Shown here in pieces: positions 1 to 10,695 of a DNA stretch of 53,375 bases (within the stretch, counting starts at the first letter, position 1; the number at the start of each line of letters is the position of its first letter). The notes beneath the pieces were generated by a model, which was not told the origin of the DNA, did no database searches, and saw nothing but the letters and a program-made list of their open reading frames with translations. Location: assembly GCA_030834185.1 (NCBI GenBank), contig JAURFT010000005.1:1-53375 (forward strand). The letters are read 5' to 3'. The stretch comes from Candidatus Nanopelagicales bacterium (GTDB taxonomy: Bacteria > Actinomycetota > Actinomycetes > S36-B12 > UBA5976). The position numbers were made by a program, and so were the translations under genes.

Positions 1-73
1 CAGTTGTTCCAAATAGCACACTGGCAATAACTACAAACAGAAAACCAGATTTAGCCGCATTGGACCTGGTCAT
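1..73 (-). CDS. Partial N-terminus of a membrane protein, possibly EamA/DMT-type transporter; runs off the window
   Basis: Minus-strand ATG at 73 overlaps the stop of the upstream hlyC-like gene (ATGA); reads [24 protein letters not shown]..., like the first TM segment of DMT permeases. Confidence 0.5.
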   Translation of the reverse strand, partial: MTRSNAAKSGFLFVVIASVLFGTT

Positions 74-1380
74 TGATCGGCTGCTGCTTCGCTCTCAGTT
101 GATACTTGGCGTTCAGCTAAAACAGTTGCCACTCGATTTCGACGTCCAACACCAGATTCTGCAGTAAGTCGCCAGCCATCAATAACAGTAATTGATCCAG
201 GAATTGCAACTCGCTCTAGCATCAACGCCATTAGTCCTGCAACGGTATCAACCGCTTTTTCATCCTCATTTGAAAGGTTTAGATCAATTAAATTTGTGAA
301 GTCTTCAATATTCATTCTTGAAGAAACTCGATAAGAATCTTCATTTAGTTGCACAACTTCTGGTGCGTTACTGTCAAATTCATCTGAAATTTCTCCAACA
401 ATTTCTTCAATGATGTCTTCAATTGTAATTATTCCAGCTGTACCGCCATATTCATCAACTGCAATAGCGAGGTGAATTCTGGCAACTTGTAGTTCCTTAA
501 GCAATTCGTCAACCAACTTACTGTCTGGCACGAAATATGGAGGACGCATCAAACTTTCAACGCGTTCAGTGCTCTCTGAATCACGATGTTCAAATATGCG
601 CTTAATTAAATCCTTAACATAAACAACGCCTACAACATCATCGCCATCTTCACCAATAACTGGGATGCGACTAAATCCTGATCTAAGCGCAAGAGAGATC
701 GCTTGTCTTAAAGTTTTATCGCGCTCAATCCAGACCATCTCAGTTCTGGGCACCATTACTTCTCGAACATGGGTTTCGCCAAGATCAAAAACAGAGTGCA
801 GCATCTGAGCCTCATCATCTTCAATAACCTGATCTAATTCAGCGATATCTAGCAAGTCACGCAGATGAGATGTTGAAGCAAACGGACCTTGCCTAAATCC
901 TTTACCTGGCGTAATGGCATTGCCAAACAAAATAAGCACCGAGGTTAAAGGCGAAAGCACTTGTCCAAGCACTGCAATTGGTCTTGCAGATAGTAGTGAG
1001 ATTTTTTCTGCATGTTGTCTACCAAGAGTCGATGGAGCAACACCAATAAAGACATAACCAACAAATGTGAGCAGAATTACCACCCAGAACACACTTAAGG
1101 TCCTGTTTGTTTCAATCACTAGAGTTTCAGTAGCCAAAATTGTAGCTAGCACCGTAAGTGCTAATTGCAAGAAAACTAATCCATTTACAGCAGGTGCTGG
1201 TTTGCGAATTACTTTAACCAAGCGCTTTGCAGATTTGTTACCATCGTTAGCTTTATCTTCAATTAAGGTCAGTGAGGTTGAGTCAATTGCAGTGCGCAGC
1301 ATCGCTGCAACTCCGGCAAAGAAAAGCGTAATAACCACAGGGACAATTGAATATAGATTCATTAGCTGATAGCGCCCCAC
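70..1380 (-). CDS. HlyC/CorC family protein (DUF21 + CBS pair + CorC_HlyC domain)
   Basis: 436 aa ORF; N-terminal TM segments, [17 protein letters not shown]-like repeats, [28 protein letters not shown] motif. Confidence 0.92.
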   Translation of the reverse strand: MGRYQLMNLYSIVPVVITLFFAGVAAMLRTAIDSTSLTLIEDKANDGNKSAKRLVKVIRKPAPAVNGLVFLQLALTVLATILATETLVIETNRTLSVFWVVILLTFVGYVFIGVAPSTLGRQHAEKISLLSARPIAVLGQVLSPLTSVLILFGNAITPGKGFRQGPFASTSHLRDLLDIAELDQVIEDDEAQMLHSVFDLGETHVREVMVPRTEMVWIERDKTLRQAISLALRSGFSRIPVIGEDGDDVVGVVYVKDLIKRIFEHRDSESTERVESLMRPPYFVPDSKLVDELLKELQVARIHLAIAVDEYGGTAGIITIEDIIEEIVGEISDEFDSNAPEVVQLNEDSYRVSSRMNIEDFTNLIDLNLSNEDEKAVDTVAGLMALMLERVAIPGSITVIDGWRLTAESGVGRRNRVATVLAERQVSTESEAAADQ

Positions 1381-1814
1381 TCGTCTAGGATTTTCTGCTG
1401 TAGGTCAAACATTTCTTTGTGCTCTATTTCGTCTGCATGATCAAACCCAAGCAGGTGCAATAAGCCATGAACCAATAATAAATCAATCTCTGCTATAACT
1501 GGCTTATTTGCCAAGCTTGCCTGTTCTAGCGCTACCTGTGGACAGATAACAATGTCTCCAAGCAGCGAGTCCGCAGCATTCTCTGAGTTATCACCAGGTC
1601 GCAGTTCATCCATTGGAAAACTCAGAACATCTGTTGGCCCTTCTTCACCCATCCAGCGTTTATTTAGTTCAGCAATTGAATCACGATCAACAAAAATAAT
1701 AGAGAGATCCGTTTGAGGATGAAGTTTCATTTTGGCAATAGTAAAAGCGGCTAAATTTGATATTTTCTCAATCGCCACATCAAAATCAGTTTCATTTAAA
1801 ACTTCAACTGTCAT
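1362..1814 (-). CDS. ybeY: Endoribonuclease YbeY (16S rRNA maturation)
   Basis: HGLLHLLGFDH zinc motif; adjacent to phoH. Confidence 0.95.
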   Translation of the reverse strand: MTVEVLNETDFDVAIEKISNLAAFTIAKMKLHPQTDLSIIFVDRDSIAELNKRWMGEEGPTDVLSFPMDELRPGDNSENAADSLLGDIVICPQVALEQASLANKPVIAEIDLLLVHGLLHLLGFDHADEIEHKEMFDLQQKILDEWGAIS

Positions 1815-1816
1815 GA

Positions 1817-2848
1817 TTAATTGCTGTCCTTGGGATTCAAATTGCGGCGCTCATCATATGCGCTGTAGGCATCAACAATTTTTGCAACTAATTTGTGTCT
1901 CACCACATCGGTAGATGAAAGATTGCAAAATGCCACATCGTCTACGCCTTGAAGTATTTGTTTAACTACCTGAAGTCCTGAGCTCGTACCACGAGGAAGA
2001 TCAACTTGAGTCACATCTCCTGTAATCACCATCGTAGATCCAAAACCTAATCGAGTTAAAAACATCTTCATTTGTTCAGGAGAGGTGTTTTGTGCTTCAT
2101 CTAAAATTATGAAGGCATCATTTAACGTTCGTCCACGCATGTAAGCAAGTGGCGCAACTTCGATAGTCCCAGAAGTCATTAATCGCGGAATTTTCTCCGG
2201 TTCAATCATGTCATGCAGCGCGTCGTAAAGTGGACGCAAATATGGATCGATTTTTTCGGACAAGGTGCCAGGTAGAAATCCCAATCGCTCTCCTGCCTCA
2301 ACCGCAGGACGGGTTAAAACTATTCGATTGATTCGTTTCTCTTGCAAAGCCTGAACAGCTTTTGCAACTGCTAAATATGTCTTGCCCGTTCCTGCAGGTC
2401 CTATTCCAAAAACAATAGTGTGCTGATCAATTGCATCTACATAGCGTTTTTGATTCAAGGTTTTTGCACGAATTGATTTGCCACGATTTGAAAGAATGTT
2501 TGCAGTTAAAACTTCATGAGGCCGCACATCTGATTTTTCTCGCAACCACGAAATAGACCGCTCAACAGCTTCAGGAGTTAGTCCTTGGCCAGTTCGAAGC
2601 ACTGTTAGCATTTCGCTAATCAAGTTTTCAATTAAGCCAATCGATTCAGCATCGCCGCTCAATTGAATTTCATTCCCACGAGCAGTTATTCGAGTTGTTG
2701 GAAATTGCTGTTCAATGACTTTAAGAAGTTCATCGCCAGCGCCAAGCACGCCAATCATCTGAAATGCTGGTGGTATCACAATCACCGATTTGATTGGTGC
2801 TATCGGTTCAGTTGCGCCCAGTTGGGCCTCCTTGTTGCTAGTAGCCAA
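1817..2848 (-). CDS. PhoH family ATPase
   Basis: Walker A GPAGTGKTYLAVAKAV, FIILDEAQNTSPEQMKMFLTRLG. Confidence 0.95.
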   Translation of the reverse strand: MATSNKEAQLGATEPIAPIKSVIVIPPAFQMIGVLGAGDELLKVIEQQFPTTRITARGNEIQLSGDAESIGLIENLISEMLTVLRTGQGLTPEAVERSISWLREKSDVRPHEVLTANILSNRGKSIRAKTLNQKRYVDAIDQHTIVFGIGPAGTGKTYLAVAKAVQALQEKRINRIVLTRPAVEAGERLGFLPGTLSEKIDPYLRPLYDALHDMIEPEKIPRLMTSGTIEVAPLAYMRGRTLNDAFIILDEAQNTSPEQMKMFLTRLGFGSTMVITGDVTQVDLPRGTSSGLQVVKQILQGVDDVAFCNLSSTDVVRHKLVAKIVDAYSAYDERRNLNPKDSN

Positions 2849-2857
2849 GGATACGGC

Positions 2858-3205
2858 CTAACCAGGTGGCCATTGCAGGGAACGCCCACCGAGTAGGTGG
2901 CCATGAGCGTGAAACACCGTTTGGCCAGCATCAGCCCCGGTGTTAAATACCAAGCGATATCCAGTGTCGCTGATCTTACTTAACTCGGCTGCTTGTCTTG
3001 CCAATTGCATGACAGCTTGCAGATCAGCTGCTGATGTGGCAAGTTCCCCTACATTTTCAAAGTGCTGCTTTGGGATAATCAAAAGGTGAATTGACGCTTG
3101 TGGATTAATGTCAGCAAAAGCAACTGCGCCATCGTTTTGGGCTATCAGCTCGACTTGGATCTCTCCGGTTGCAAACTTACAAAACAAGCAACTTGTTTCA
3201 GCCAT
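2858..3205 (-). CDS. Histidine triad (HIT) family protein
   Basis: CLFCKFATGEI N-terminus and HAHGHLLGGR HIT motif. Confidence 0.93.
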   Translation of the reverse strand: MAETSCLFCKFATGEIQVELIAQNDGAVAFADINPQASIHLLIIPKQHFENVGELATSAADLQAVMQLARQAAELSKISDTGYRLVFNTGADAGQTVFHAHGHLLGGRSLQWPPG

Positions 3206-3917
3206 TTCCCCACCTTCTCGATTTTGCTAATACCGCAGCTGCAGCTGCAATGCCAGCATGTCGGCTTCGCAAAATAGATTCTCCCATTCGAGCCTCAATC
3301 CCGCCAAGTTTTTGTAGCTGTTCTCGCTCGGAGTCAGTGATTGACCCCTCCGGGCCAATGACAATTAGGACATTTGCGGCGATCTGATTTGGTATTGCAG
3401 TTAGCGCCTCTTCATGCATCACAATTATTTGATCAAACTTGCCAGCAAGTTCAGAAACATCGTTAATTAGATCTTGAACTACTGGAAACCAAACTCGTCT
3501 TGCTTGGGCTGCAGCTGCATCAGCAGTTTGTTGCCACTTTTTCACACCTGTAATTTTTTTATCTTCATTCCAATTTGAAATGCATCTGGCTGCCTGCCAT
3601 GGATAAATCTCATCAACCCCAACTTCAACCATAAGCTCTACCGCATCTAAAGCGCGGTCACCTTTTGGCAAAGCTTGTAACACCGAGATCTTCGGTGTTG
3701 GTTGGGGGTGAAAGTTGTGATCATTTAATTCAAATTTGAGCTCAGATTTAGATACAACTTCACTCACAACGCCAATTGCTGAGTTGCCAACACCATCAGT
3801 AAAGCGAACTTGTTCGCCAACGCGCAAACGCAGCGCAGCTGCGGCATGTCGACCAGCATCCCCAGAAAGCGTCAAATTAGAAGCTGGAATTGAATCAACC
3901 TTAAATAAGTGGAGCAT
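3198..3917 (-). CDS. rsmE: 16S rRNA (uracil1498-N3)-methyltransferase RsmE
   Basis: VIGPEGSITDSE and LGESILRSRHAG-type C-terminus (MGESILRSRHAGIAAAAAVL). Confidence 0.93.
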   Translation of the reverse strand: MLHLFKVDSIPASNLTLSGDAGRHAAAALRLRVGEQVRFTDGVGNSAIGVVSEVVSKSELKFELNDHNFHPQPTPKISVLQALPKGDRALDAVELMVEVGVDEIYPWQAARCISNWNEDKKITGVKKWQQTADAAAAQARRVWFPVVQDLINDVSELAGKFDQIIVMHEEALTAIPNQIAANVLIVIGPEGSITDSEREQLQKLGGIEARMGESILRSRHAGIAAAAAVLAKSRRWGNG

Positions 3918-5035
3918 TACTTGCCGAACGCATCTTTCAATTTAGCAAAAAATCCATCGTTTTGTAAATCAGTAGTTACATTTGCCGTTGGCACTTCTTC
4001 GCCTCTAAGTTTTGCTAGTTCTTCAAGCAGTTTCTTTTGTTTTGCATCAACTTCTTTTGGCACCTCAACCATTACATGCACTAATAAATCTCCTCGGCCA
4101 GAACCACGAAGATGCGTTGAGCCAAGTGATTTAACCGAAAGCACAGTGCCTGGCTGAATTCCCGCTGGAACTTTTAAATTTTTATTGCCATCAAGAGTAG
4201 GAATAGAAACTGAGCATCCTAAAGTTGCAGCTGTAAATGCGATAGTGATTTGCAGGTGCAAATCATCTCCACTTCGCTTTAAAGATGTATGTTCATTAAC
4301 CACAATCTCAACATACAAATCTCCCGCTGGTCCGCCCCATGCGCCTACTTCACTTTGCGCTGCCAGCTTTAATCGCAGTCCAGTATCAACACCACCTGGC
4401 ACGATTACTTTTACATTTCGTCGTGTTCTAACTCGGCCTTCGCCAGAGCATTCAGTGCATGGATGTTCAATAACATTTCCAAAGCCAGCACATTGCGGAC
4501 ATGCCCGTGTGGTGCGGACATCACCTAAAAATGAGCGCTGCACAGAACTTACTTCACCGCGACCTTTACACATAGCGCATTGAACTAATTCTGATCCGCT
4601 CGCTGATCCAGTTGCATCACACGACTTACATGCAACTGCGGTATCAACTGTTATTTCTTTCTCAACTCCAAAAACTGCCTCAGATAAATCAATGCGCAAT
4701 CGAATAAGTGCATCTTGCCCACGAGTCATGCGAGCGCGTGGCCCGCGCTGATTGCCAGCACCGCCAAAAAAAGCATTTACAAAATCACCTAGATCAAACC
4801 CATTAGCGCCATAGCCACCAAACTCATCAGCACCACCACGATCATATTTTGCGCGCTGTTGGTCATCACTTAATACTTCATAAGCTGCAGTTACTTGTTT
4901 GAATCGCTCCTGCGCTGATTGATCAGGGTTCACGTCTGGATGCAGCTCACGAGCTAGCTTTCGATACGCTTTTTTGATCTCATCAGCAGTGGCTGTTTTC
5001 CCCACGCCAAGAACTCCATACAGATCAGTTGCCAT
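3917..5035 (-). CDS. dnaJ: Chaperone DnaJ
   Basis: J-domain with HPD; four CxxCxGxG-type zinc motifs. Confidence 0.96.
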   Translation of the reverse strand: MATDLYGVLGVGKTATADEIKKAYRKLARELHPDVNPDQSAQERFKQVTAAYEVLSDDQQRAKYDRGGADEFGGYGANGFDLGDFVNAFFGGAGNQRGPRARMTRGQDALIRLRIDLSEAVFGVEKEITVDTAVACKSCDATGSASGSELVQCAMCKGRGEVSSVQRSFLGDVRTTRACPQCAGFGNVIEHPCTECSGEGRVRTRRNVKVIVPGGVDTGLRLKLAAQSEVGAWGGPAGDLYVEIVVNEHTSLKRSGDDLHLQITIAFTAATLGCSVSIPTLDGNKNLKVPAGIQPGTVLSVKSLGSTHLRGSGRGDLLVHVMVEVPKEVDAKQKKLLEELAKLRGEEVPTANVTTDLQNDGFFAKLKDAFGK

Positions 5036-5043
5036 TTTTGCCT

Positions 5044-6057
5044 TTACTTCCCTGCCAATATTGAGCCAACATACGTTGAAACTGCCAGCACCGCACCCAT
5101 GGTGGTTGGGTAATCCATATGCGTGGGTCCAACCACACCTAATCGAGCAACGGTATTTTCACCAATTTGATAACCACTAGTTATAACTGACGCAGCTTCT
5201 AATCCACTTGGATTTTCAATTCCAATTTTTACAGTCATATCAGGCGCAACCGCTTCGCCTATTAGTCTAAGCAGCACAACTTGCTCTTCGAGTGCTTCTA
5301 ACATCGGCCGAATAGTCGATTGATATTCATTTGCGTATCTAGCCAGATTGGCAGTGCCGCCAATTACAACTCGCTCTTCTTCTTCGCGATCTGAAAGATC
5401 AACTAAGACATCCATGATTGTGTCTGCAAAATCTCGATTTGATTCTGAGAAATGAGCTGAGATATTTTGGCGTTGTTTTTGGAAGTCTGAAAGATAAACA
5501 CCAATTAATGCAGCATTCATTTTTTGTCTCATCTCTGAAATTTCTAGATCACTAATTTCAATCGGACAATCCAAGTAGCGTTGCTCAACTCTGCCTGATT
5601 CGGTCACTAAAACTAATAAAAGTTTGCGATCTGTTACTTTCACAATCTCCACATGGCGAATCGCAGCTTTGCTTAACGAGGGATACTGCACAATGGCTGC
5701 TTGTTTAGTTAGCTGAGATAAAACTTTGGTGGTTCTATTCATAACATCATCAAGGTCAGCAGCCCCGTCGAGGAAATTCATAATTGCACGCTGCTCAGCA
5801 TTTGATAGCGGCTTAACGGTGCTTAGTTGGTCAACAAATAATCGATAACCTAATGAAGTTGGAATTCTGCCAGCGCTGGTATGCGGCTGCTCCAAATATC
5901 CCTCATGCTCTAGCGCCGCCATATCGTTTCTAATTGTGGCCGGCGAAACACCCAGATCATGCCGCTCCGAAAGCACTCGGGATCCAACTGGCTCATGCGT
6001 AGCTATGTAATTTTCAATAATTGCCCGCAGCACCTGCAGTTTGCGATCATCTGACAT
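5044..6057 (-). CDS. hrcA: Heat-inducible transcription repressor HrcA
   Basis: N-terminal winged helix VGSRVLSERHDLGVSPATIRNDMAALE; next to dnaJ. Confidence 0.96.
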   Translation of the reverse strand: MSDDRKLQVLRAIIENYIATHEPVGSRVLSERHDLGVSPATIRNDMAALEHEGYLEQPHTSAGRIPTSLGYRLFVDQLSTVKPLSNAEQRAIMNFLDGAADLDDVMNRTTKVLSQLTKQAAIVQYPSLSKAAIRHVEIVKVTDRKLLLVLVTESGRVEQRYLDCPIEISDLEISEMRQKMNAALIGVYLSDFQKQRQNISAHFSESNRDFADTIMDVLVDLSDREEEERVVIGGTANLARYANEYQSTIRPMLEALEEQVVLLRLIGEAVAPDMTVKIGIENPSGLEAASVITSGYQIGENTVARLGVVGPTHMDYPTTMGAVLAVSTYVGSILAGK

Positions 6058-6071
6058 CGGACCCCCTTTCC

Positions 6072-6098
6072 TTAGCAGAATTGTAGGTCGAGTGCTAA
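6072..6098. promoter_or_regulatory. Degenerate CIRCE operator upstream of hrcA-dnaJ
   Basis: TTAGCAGAA-N9(TTGTAGGTC)-GAGTGCTAA; right half-site perfect, left half 6/9 to TTAGCACTC, spacer exactly 9; 15 bp upstream of the hrcA ATG. Confidence 0.82.
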
Positions 6099-6106
6099 AA
6101 ACCGGC

Positions 6107-7321
6107 TCATCGCAGAATTTCAGCCGTAACTCGGTCCGCCATCAGCCGCCCGGCAGTAGTGAGCACTAATTGCCCCTGCGCCAGCGCACTGGGCTCGATC
6201 CACCCTGCAGCCTGTAACTCAGCTAGATCTGTTGCTGCTGGCAGCAGCGAGACCGGCAGCCCCTTGCGCTGCCTGATCCCGAGCATCACCTGTTCATCAA
6301 ATTGCTGAGCAGTGCTAAGCAGCTCCTGGCCTGCTGCAGGTGAATGGCCTGCCGTTAACAACTGCGCCCAGGTCGCTGGATGCCTCTCATTCCACCACCT
6401 AAGGCCGCCAATATGACTATGCGCACCAGCGCCTGCGCCCCACCAGTTCGCGCTATCCCAATACAGCTGGTTGTGTCGGCAAGCGGCGCCAGCCACACCC
6501 CAGTTTGAAATTTCATACCAGTGAAAATTACGTTGGTTTAAAAATTCTTCTGCCTGTAAATATCTGGCAGCTGCAATGTCATCATCGGGCATTGGTATCT
6601 CACCGCGATTAACTTGGTTTGCAAATTTAGTGCCAGCTTCAACGATTAAGGCATAAGCTGAAATGTGGTTGATTGGTAAAGCAGTTGCAGTTGTTAGCGA
6701 ATCCAGCCAGTCTTGATCTAATTCTCCTGGTGTGCCATAAATTAAATCCAAACTAATATCTCGAAAACCAACTTCAGCAGCAGTTAGCACTGCAGAGCTC
6801 ACCGCGCTGGGATTATGGGTGCGATCTAATAGTTGTAACACTTTGGAAGCTGAGCTTTGCATGCCAAATGAGATTCGATTAATTCCAATATCTAAATACT
6901 GAGCTAATGAACTTTTGGTAACTGAATCTGGATTAGCTTCAATTGTAATTTCAATATCAGCTGCAAAATGATTTGATATGTTCCTAAATACTTTTTCAAA
7001 ATCAGCTGCTGGTAATAATGAAGGGGTGCCGCCGCCAATAAAAATTGTTTGAATCGTTGGAAATCCACCCAACACTTTTTTTGCAAGTTGTAGCTCAGTT
7101 GTGATTTGCGCTGACCAGTCAGATTGACTAAAGCCGCCTAGCTCGGTTGCGGTGTAGGTGTTAAAGTCGCAGTACCCGCAACGCTTTGCACAAAATGGCA
7201 CATGCAGATATAGCCCAAAGGTTTTTGAAGCTAAAGATTGCAGCGCAGTTGCCGGCAGCTCACCTGTCAAAGGCGGTTTAACTCCATCAGGTTGTTTTGG
7301 CACTCTCAGAGTAAATACCAT
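6107..7321 (-). CDS. hemW: Radical SAM protein HemW (coproporphyrinogen III oxidase-like)
   Basis: LYLHVPFCAKRCGYCDFNTYT motif, FIGGGTPSLL; ATG at 7321 preferred over the TTG at 7324 in the ORF track. Confidence 0.92.
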   Translation of the reverse strand: MVFTLRVPKQPDGVKPPLTGELPATALQSLASKTFGLYLHVPFCAKRCGYCDFNTYTATELGGFSQSDWSAQITTELQLAKKVLGGFPTIQTIFIGGGTPSLLPAADFEKVFRNISNHFAADIEITIEANPDSVTKSSLAQYLDIGINRISFGMQSSASKVLQLLDRTHNPSAVSSAVLTAAEVGFRDISLDLIYGTPGELDQDWLDSLTTATALPINHISAYALIVEAGTKFANQVNRGEIPMPDDDIAAARYLQAEEFLNQRNFHWYEISNWGVAGAACRHNQLYWDSANWWGAGAGAHSHIGGLRWWNERHPATWAQLLTAGHSPAAGQELLSTAQQFDEQVMLGIRQRKGLPVSLLPAATDLAELQAAGWIEPSALAQGQLVLTTAGRLMADRVTAEILR

Positions 7322-7436
7322 CAACTAGGTCTTGGTACTTCTGCATGACCCGGGAGCGTCGCAGTTTCAGGCTAGGAGTGAGTTCAGTTGCAGCAATAGC
7401 TAAATCATTTAGCAATACTCGGAATTGTTTGACCTG
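7287..7436 (-). pseudogene. C-terminal remnant of a long-chain acyl-CoA synthetase (AMP-binding/FadD-like)
   Basis: Open frame without start codon after an in-frame TAG: QVKQFRVLLNDLAIAATELTPSLKLRRSRVMQKYQDLVDGIYSESAKTT*; resembles the conserved FadD15-type C-terminus (..ELTPTLKLKR..V..KY..LI..lY). Confidence 0.72.
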
Positions 7437-7467
7437 CTACTTGAGATTTAGATCACCTGTGGCTTAA

Positions 7468-9348
7468 CTAATTTTTTGCAGTTTTTGCATCACCATTGCT
7501 TGTTGCTAACGCGGCGATAAAGGCCTCTTGGGGTACCTCGACTCGACCCACCATCTTCATGCGCTTCTTGCCCTCTTTTTGCTTTTCCAGCAATTTTCGC
7601 TTTCGAGTGATATCGCCGCCGTAGCATTTAGCAAGCACGTCCTTACGAATCGCACGAATTGTTTCGCGAGCAATAATGCGTGCGCCAATTGCAGCTTGAA
7701 TTGGCACTTCAAATTGTTGCCGAGGAATCAACTCTCGCAATTTGCTGGCCATCTGCACGCCGTAGGCGTAAGCCTTATCTTTATGCACAATTGCTGAGAA
7801 GGCATCAACTGGTTCACCATGTAGCAAAATATCAACTTTCACCAAATCAGCTGATTTCTCAGTTGTAAATTCATAATCCAGCGAGGCGTAACCTCGAGTT
7901 CTGGACTTTAGTGAATCAAAGAAATCAAATGCAATTTCAGCAAGTGGCAATTCGTAACGCATCTCGACACGATCTTCAGAAAGGTAATCCATTCCCAACA
8001 AATTGCCACGCCGAGATTGGCACAGCTCCATGATCGCCCCGATAAATTCAGAAGGAGAGATAACAGTTGCCCGAACCATAGGTTCAAACACCAAGCCAAC
8101 TTTGCCATTTGGATACTCGCTTGGATTTGTCACTATCAACTCGCTGCCATCGTCCATCTGAACTCGATAAATTACGTTTGGTGCAGTTGAGATTAAATCT
8201 AAATTGAACTCGCGCGATAACCGCTCACGCACAATTTCTAAGTGAAGCAAGCCCAAAAATCCGCACCGAAAACCAAATCCCAGTGCTGCTGAAGTTTCAG
8301 GTTCATAACCTAAAGCTGCATCATTTAATTTCAATCGATCCAGCGCATCGCGCAGAGCTGGGTAATCAGAACCATCCATTGGGTAAAGTCCAGAGAACAC
8401 CATTGGCTTAGGCTCTTGATAACCACCAAGTGAGTGAGTTGCAGGCTTGTTCAATAACGTAACCGTGTCGCCAACTTTTGATTGCCGGACATCTTTCACG
8501 CCAGTAATTAGATAGCCCACCTCGCCTGCAACTAATCCTTCGGCGACAGTTGGCTCTGGTGATATCACTCCTACCTCTAGCAATTCATGGGCTTCATGAG
8601 TAGACATCATTAAAATACGTTCGCGCGATTTAATTGCGCCATCAACTACTCGAACATAAGTTACAACGCCGCGATAAATGTCATAAACTGAATCGAAAAT
8701 TAACGCGCGTGCTGGCGCATCTGGATCACCTTTAGGTGCTGGTACTAATTCCACAATTGAGTGCAATAAATCTGCAACACCTTCTCCAGTTTTTGCACTT
8801 ACACGCAGCACATCAGCTGGATCACAGCCAATAATTTTTGCTATCTCTTGTGCATATTTTTCAGGCTGCGCACTTGGTAGATCAATTTTATTCAGCACTG
8901 GAATTATCTGCATGTCATTTGCTAATGCTAAATACAAATTTGCCAGCGTCTGCGCTTCGATTCCTTGCGCTGCATCTACAAGTAATACCGCACCTTCGCA
9001 GGCAGCCAATGATCTTGAAACTTCATAAGTGAAATCCACATGTCCTGGCGTATCGATCATGTTCAACACATAATCCACGCCATCGCGACCAACCCATGGC
9101 AGTCGAACTGCTTGAGATTTAATAGTGATGCCGCGTTCGCGTTCAATATCCATTCGATCCAAATACTGCTCACGCATCTGCCGCGCTTCAACAACTCCAG
9201 TTAGCTGCAGCATCCGATCGGCCAGCGTGGACTTGCCATGGTCGATATGGGCGATGATGCTGAAATTGCGCAGCACCGCCTGCTTGGTCGCCCCTGGCTT
9301 TGGATTAGTCACGGGGCGAATATTGGCATGGATTGGCTTCAGATACAC
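7468..9348 (-). CDS. lepA: Elongation factor 4 LepA
   Basis: [40 protein letters not shown]-terminal [24 protein letters not shown]. Confidence 0.98.
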   Translation of the reverse strand: MYLKPIHANIRPVTNPKPGATKQAVLRNFSIIAHIDHGKSTLADRMLQLTGVVEARQMREQYLDRMDIERERGITIKSQAVRLPWVGRDGVDYVLNMIDTPGHVDFTYEVSRSLAACEGAVLLVDAAQGIEAQTLANLYLALANDMQIIPVLNKIDLPSAQPEKYAQEIAKIIGCDPADVLRVSAKTGEGVADLLHSIVELVPAPKGDPDAPARALIFDSVYDIYRGVVTYVRVVDGAIKSRERILMMSTHEAHELLEVGVISPEPTVAEGLVAGEVGYLITGVKDVRQSKVGDTVTLLNKPATHSLGGYQEPKPMVFSGLYPMDGSDYPALRDALDRLKLNDAALGYEPETSAALGFGFRCGFLGLLHLEIVRERLSREFNLDLISTAPNVIYRVQMDDGSELIVTNPSEYPNGKVGLVFEPMVRATVISPSEFIGAIMELCQSRRGNLLGMDYLSEDRVEMRYELPLAEIAFDFFDSLKSRTRGYASLDYEFTTEKSADLVKVDILLHGEPVDAFSAIVHKDKAYAYGVQMASKLRELIPRQQFEVPIQAAIGARIIARETIRAIRKDVLAKCYGGDITRKRKLLEKQKEGKKRMKMVGRVEVPQEAFIAALATSNGDAKTAKN

Positions 9349-9356
9349 TGCGCCTT

Positions 9357-9396
9357 GGTTCTAGAAGGCTAGAACCGCCTATCGCCTAGCGGCGAT
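9357..9396 (+). other. Two tandem hairpins in the lepA/rpsT divergent intergenic region
   Basis: GGTTCTAG-aagg-CTAGAACC (9357-9376) and ATCGCC-tagc-GGCGAT (9381-9396). Confidence 0.5.
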
Positions 9397-9427
9397 CGGA
9401 CTTATCGACAAGCGAGCAGAGACACCA

Positions 9428-9694
9428 GTGGCAAACATCAAATCCCAGATTAAGCGAGTTAAGACCAACCGCGCTGCTGAAGAGCGCAACAAGCCAGTTC
9501 GCACTGGCCTGAAGTCAAAGATTCGTAAGTTCCGCGAAGTTGCAGCAACCGGTGACGTAGCGCAGGCTGAGGCCGCGTTTAAAGATGCCGCAAAAGCACT
9601 AGATAAAGCCGCATCAGCTGGTGTGATTCATCGAAATCAGGCAGCCAATCGCAAGTCAGCGATTGCTAACAAGCTTGCTTCGCTGAAAAAATAA
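9428..9694 (+). CDS. rpsT: 30S ribosomal protein S20 (GTG start)
   Basis: [21 protein letters not shown]...[22 protein letters not shown]. Confidence 0.97.
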   Translation: MANIKSQIKRVKTNRAAEERNKPVRTGLKSKIRKFREVAATGDVAQAEAAFKDAAKALDKAASAGVIHRNQAANRKSAIANKLASLKK

Positions 9695-10681
9695 TTACTT
9701 TCTAGCAATATCAACTAAGAACTTCTCAACAACAGCAGTACGAGCTGTTTCATCTAACCCAATTCCCTCTGCTCCACCTTTTAGCTGCGCATCAATTTCA
9801 GCTAACCGATTCGCAAAATGTGCTAACGCAGCAGGCTTCCAACCGCGCGCCACGGTTCGCAGTGCTCGAACTTTCCAGCCCATCTTCTCGCTCCAACCAA
9901 TTGATCGTGCAATTTCTTCATCACTTTGACCACCAGCTGCTCCCATAATTCGCACCATAGATCGCAGGTCAGTTGCGATGGCTGCGATCACTTGAATATT
10001 CGCTCCAGCGCCATCGTTAAGCACCATCCATCGAAACTTTTCTAATGCTTGAGCCAGATCGCCCGCCCATAATCGGTCCGAAACATGGTAGCCACGAATT
10101 TCAGCAATACCATCAAAATATTGCTCAACCATTTCTTGAGTCAGGTTACCCGTTGTAGCTGCAGTGATTTGATCTATTGCTGCTGCAAGTAATCTGATGT
10201 CATCACCAAGTGAGGTGCGAAGGGATTCAACTGCAGCAGGTGCAATTTTTCGCTTAAATTTGGCAGCTTCAGAACTAACAAAAGCTTCAACGTCGCGCTT
10301 ACCGGTTATCTTATCTGCTGTAACTAAATTACATACTGGCTTTAAAGCATCAATTAATTTCTTATTCTTACGTCCATCTTGATGCCGAATAATTATCCAT
10401 AATTCTGGATCATCAATCGCGGTAATCTCCAATAACTCTGCTGCCAGCTGCTCTGTTAACAGCTCAGAGCCAACAATTACAACCAGCCGGTTTCCTCCTA
10501 GCAGCGTGGCTGAAGTTGCTGCAAATAAATCACCAGGCCTGGTGTCATCTGAAATTTCGCTGACCACAAAATCAAAATCACCAGCTTTTCGAAGCGTAGA
10601 TTTAATTTCAGATACAGCCCGTTCGGCTAAAAATTGTTCGGTACCAGTAATCAGAGTTAATCGGGCGCTGCTCACTGGCAC
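9695..10681 (-). CDS. holA: DNA polymerase III subunit delta
   Basis: HolA-like 328 aa protein next to comEC and rpsT; conserved actinobacterial context. Confidence 0.9.
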   Translation of the reverse strand: MPVSSARLTLITGTEQFLAERAVSEIKSTLRKAGDFDFVVSEISDDTRPGDLFAATSATLLGGNRLVVIVGSELLTEQLAAELLEITAIDDPELWIIIRHQDGRKNKKLIDALKPVCNLVTADKITGKRDVEAFVSSEAAKFKRKIAPAAVESLRTSLGDDIRLLAAAIDQITAATTGNLTQEMVEQYFDGIAEIRGYHVSDRLWAGDLAQALEKFRWMVLNDGAGANIQVIAAIATDLRSMVRIMGAAGGQSDEEIARSIGWSEKMGWKVRALRTVARGWKPAALAHFANRLAEIDAQLKGGAEGIGLDETARTAVVEKFLVDIARK

Positions 10682-10695
10682 AGCATGCCACGAAA

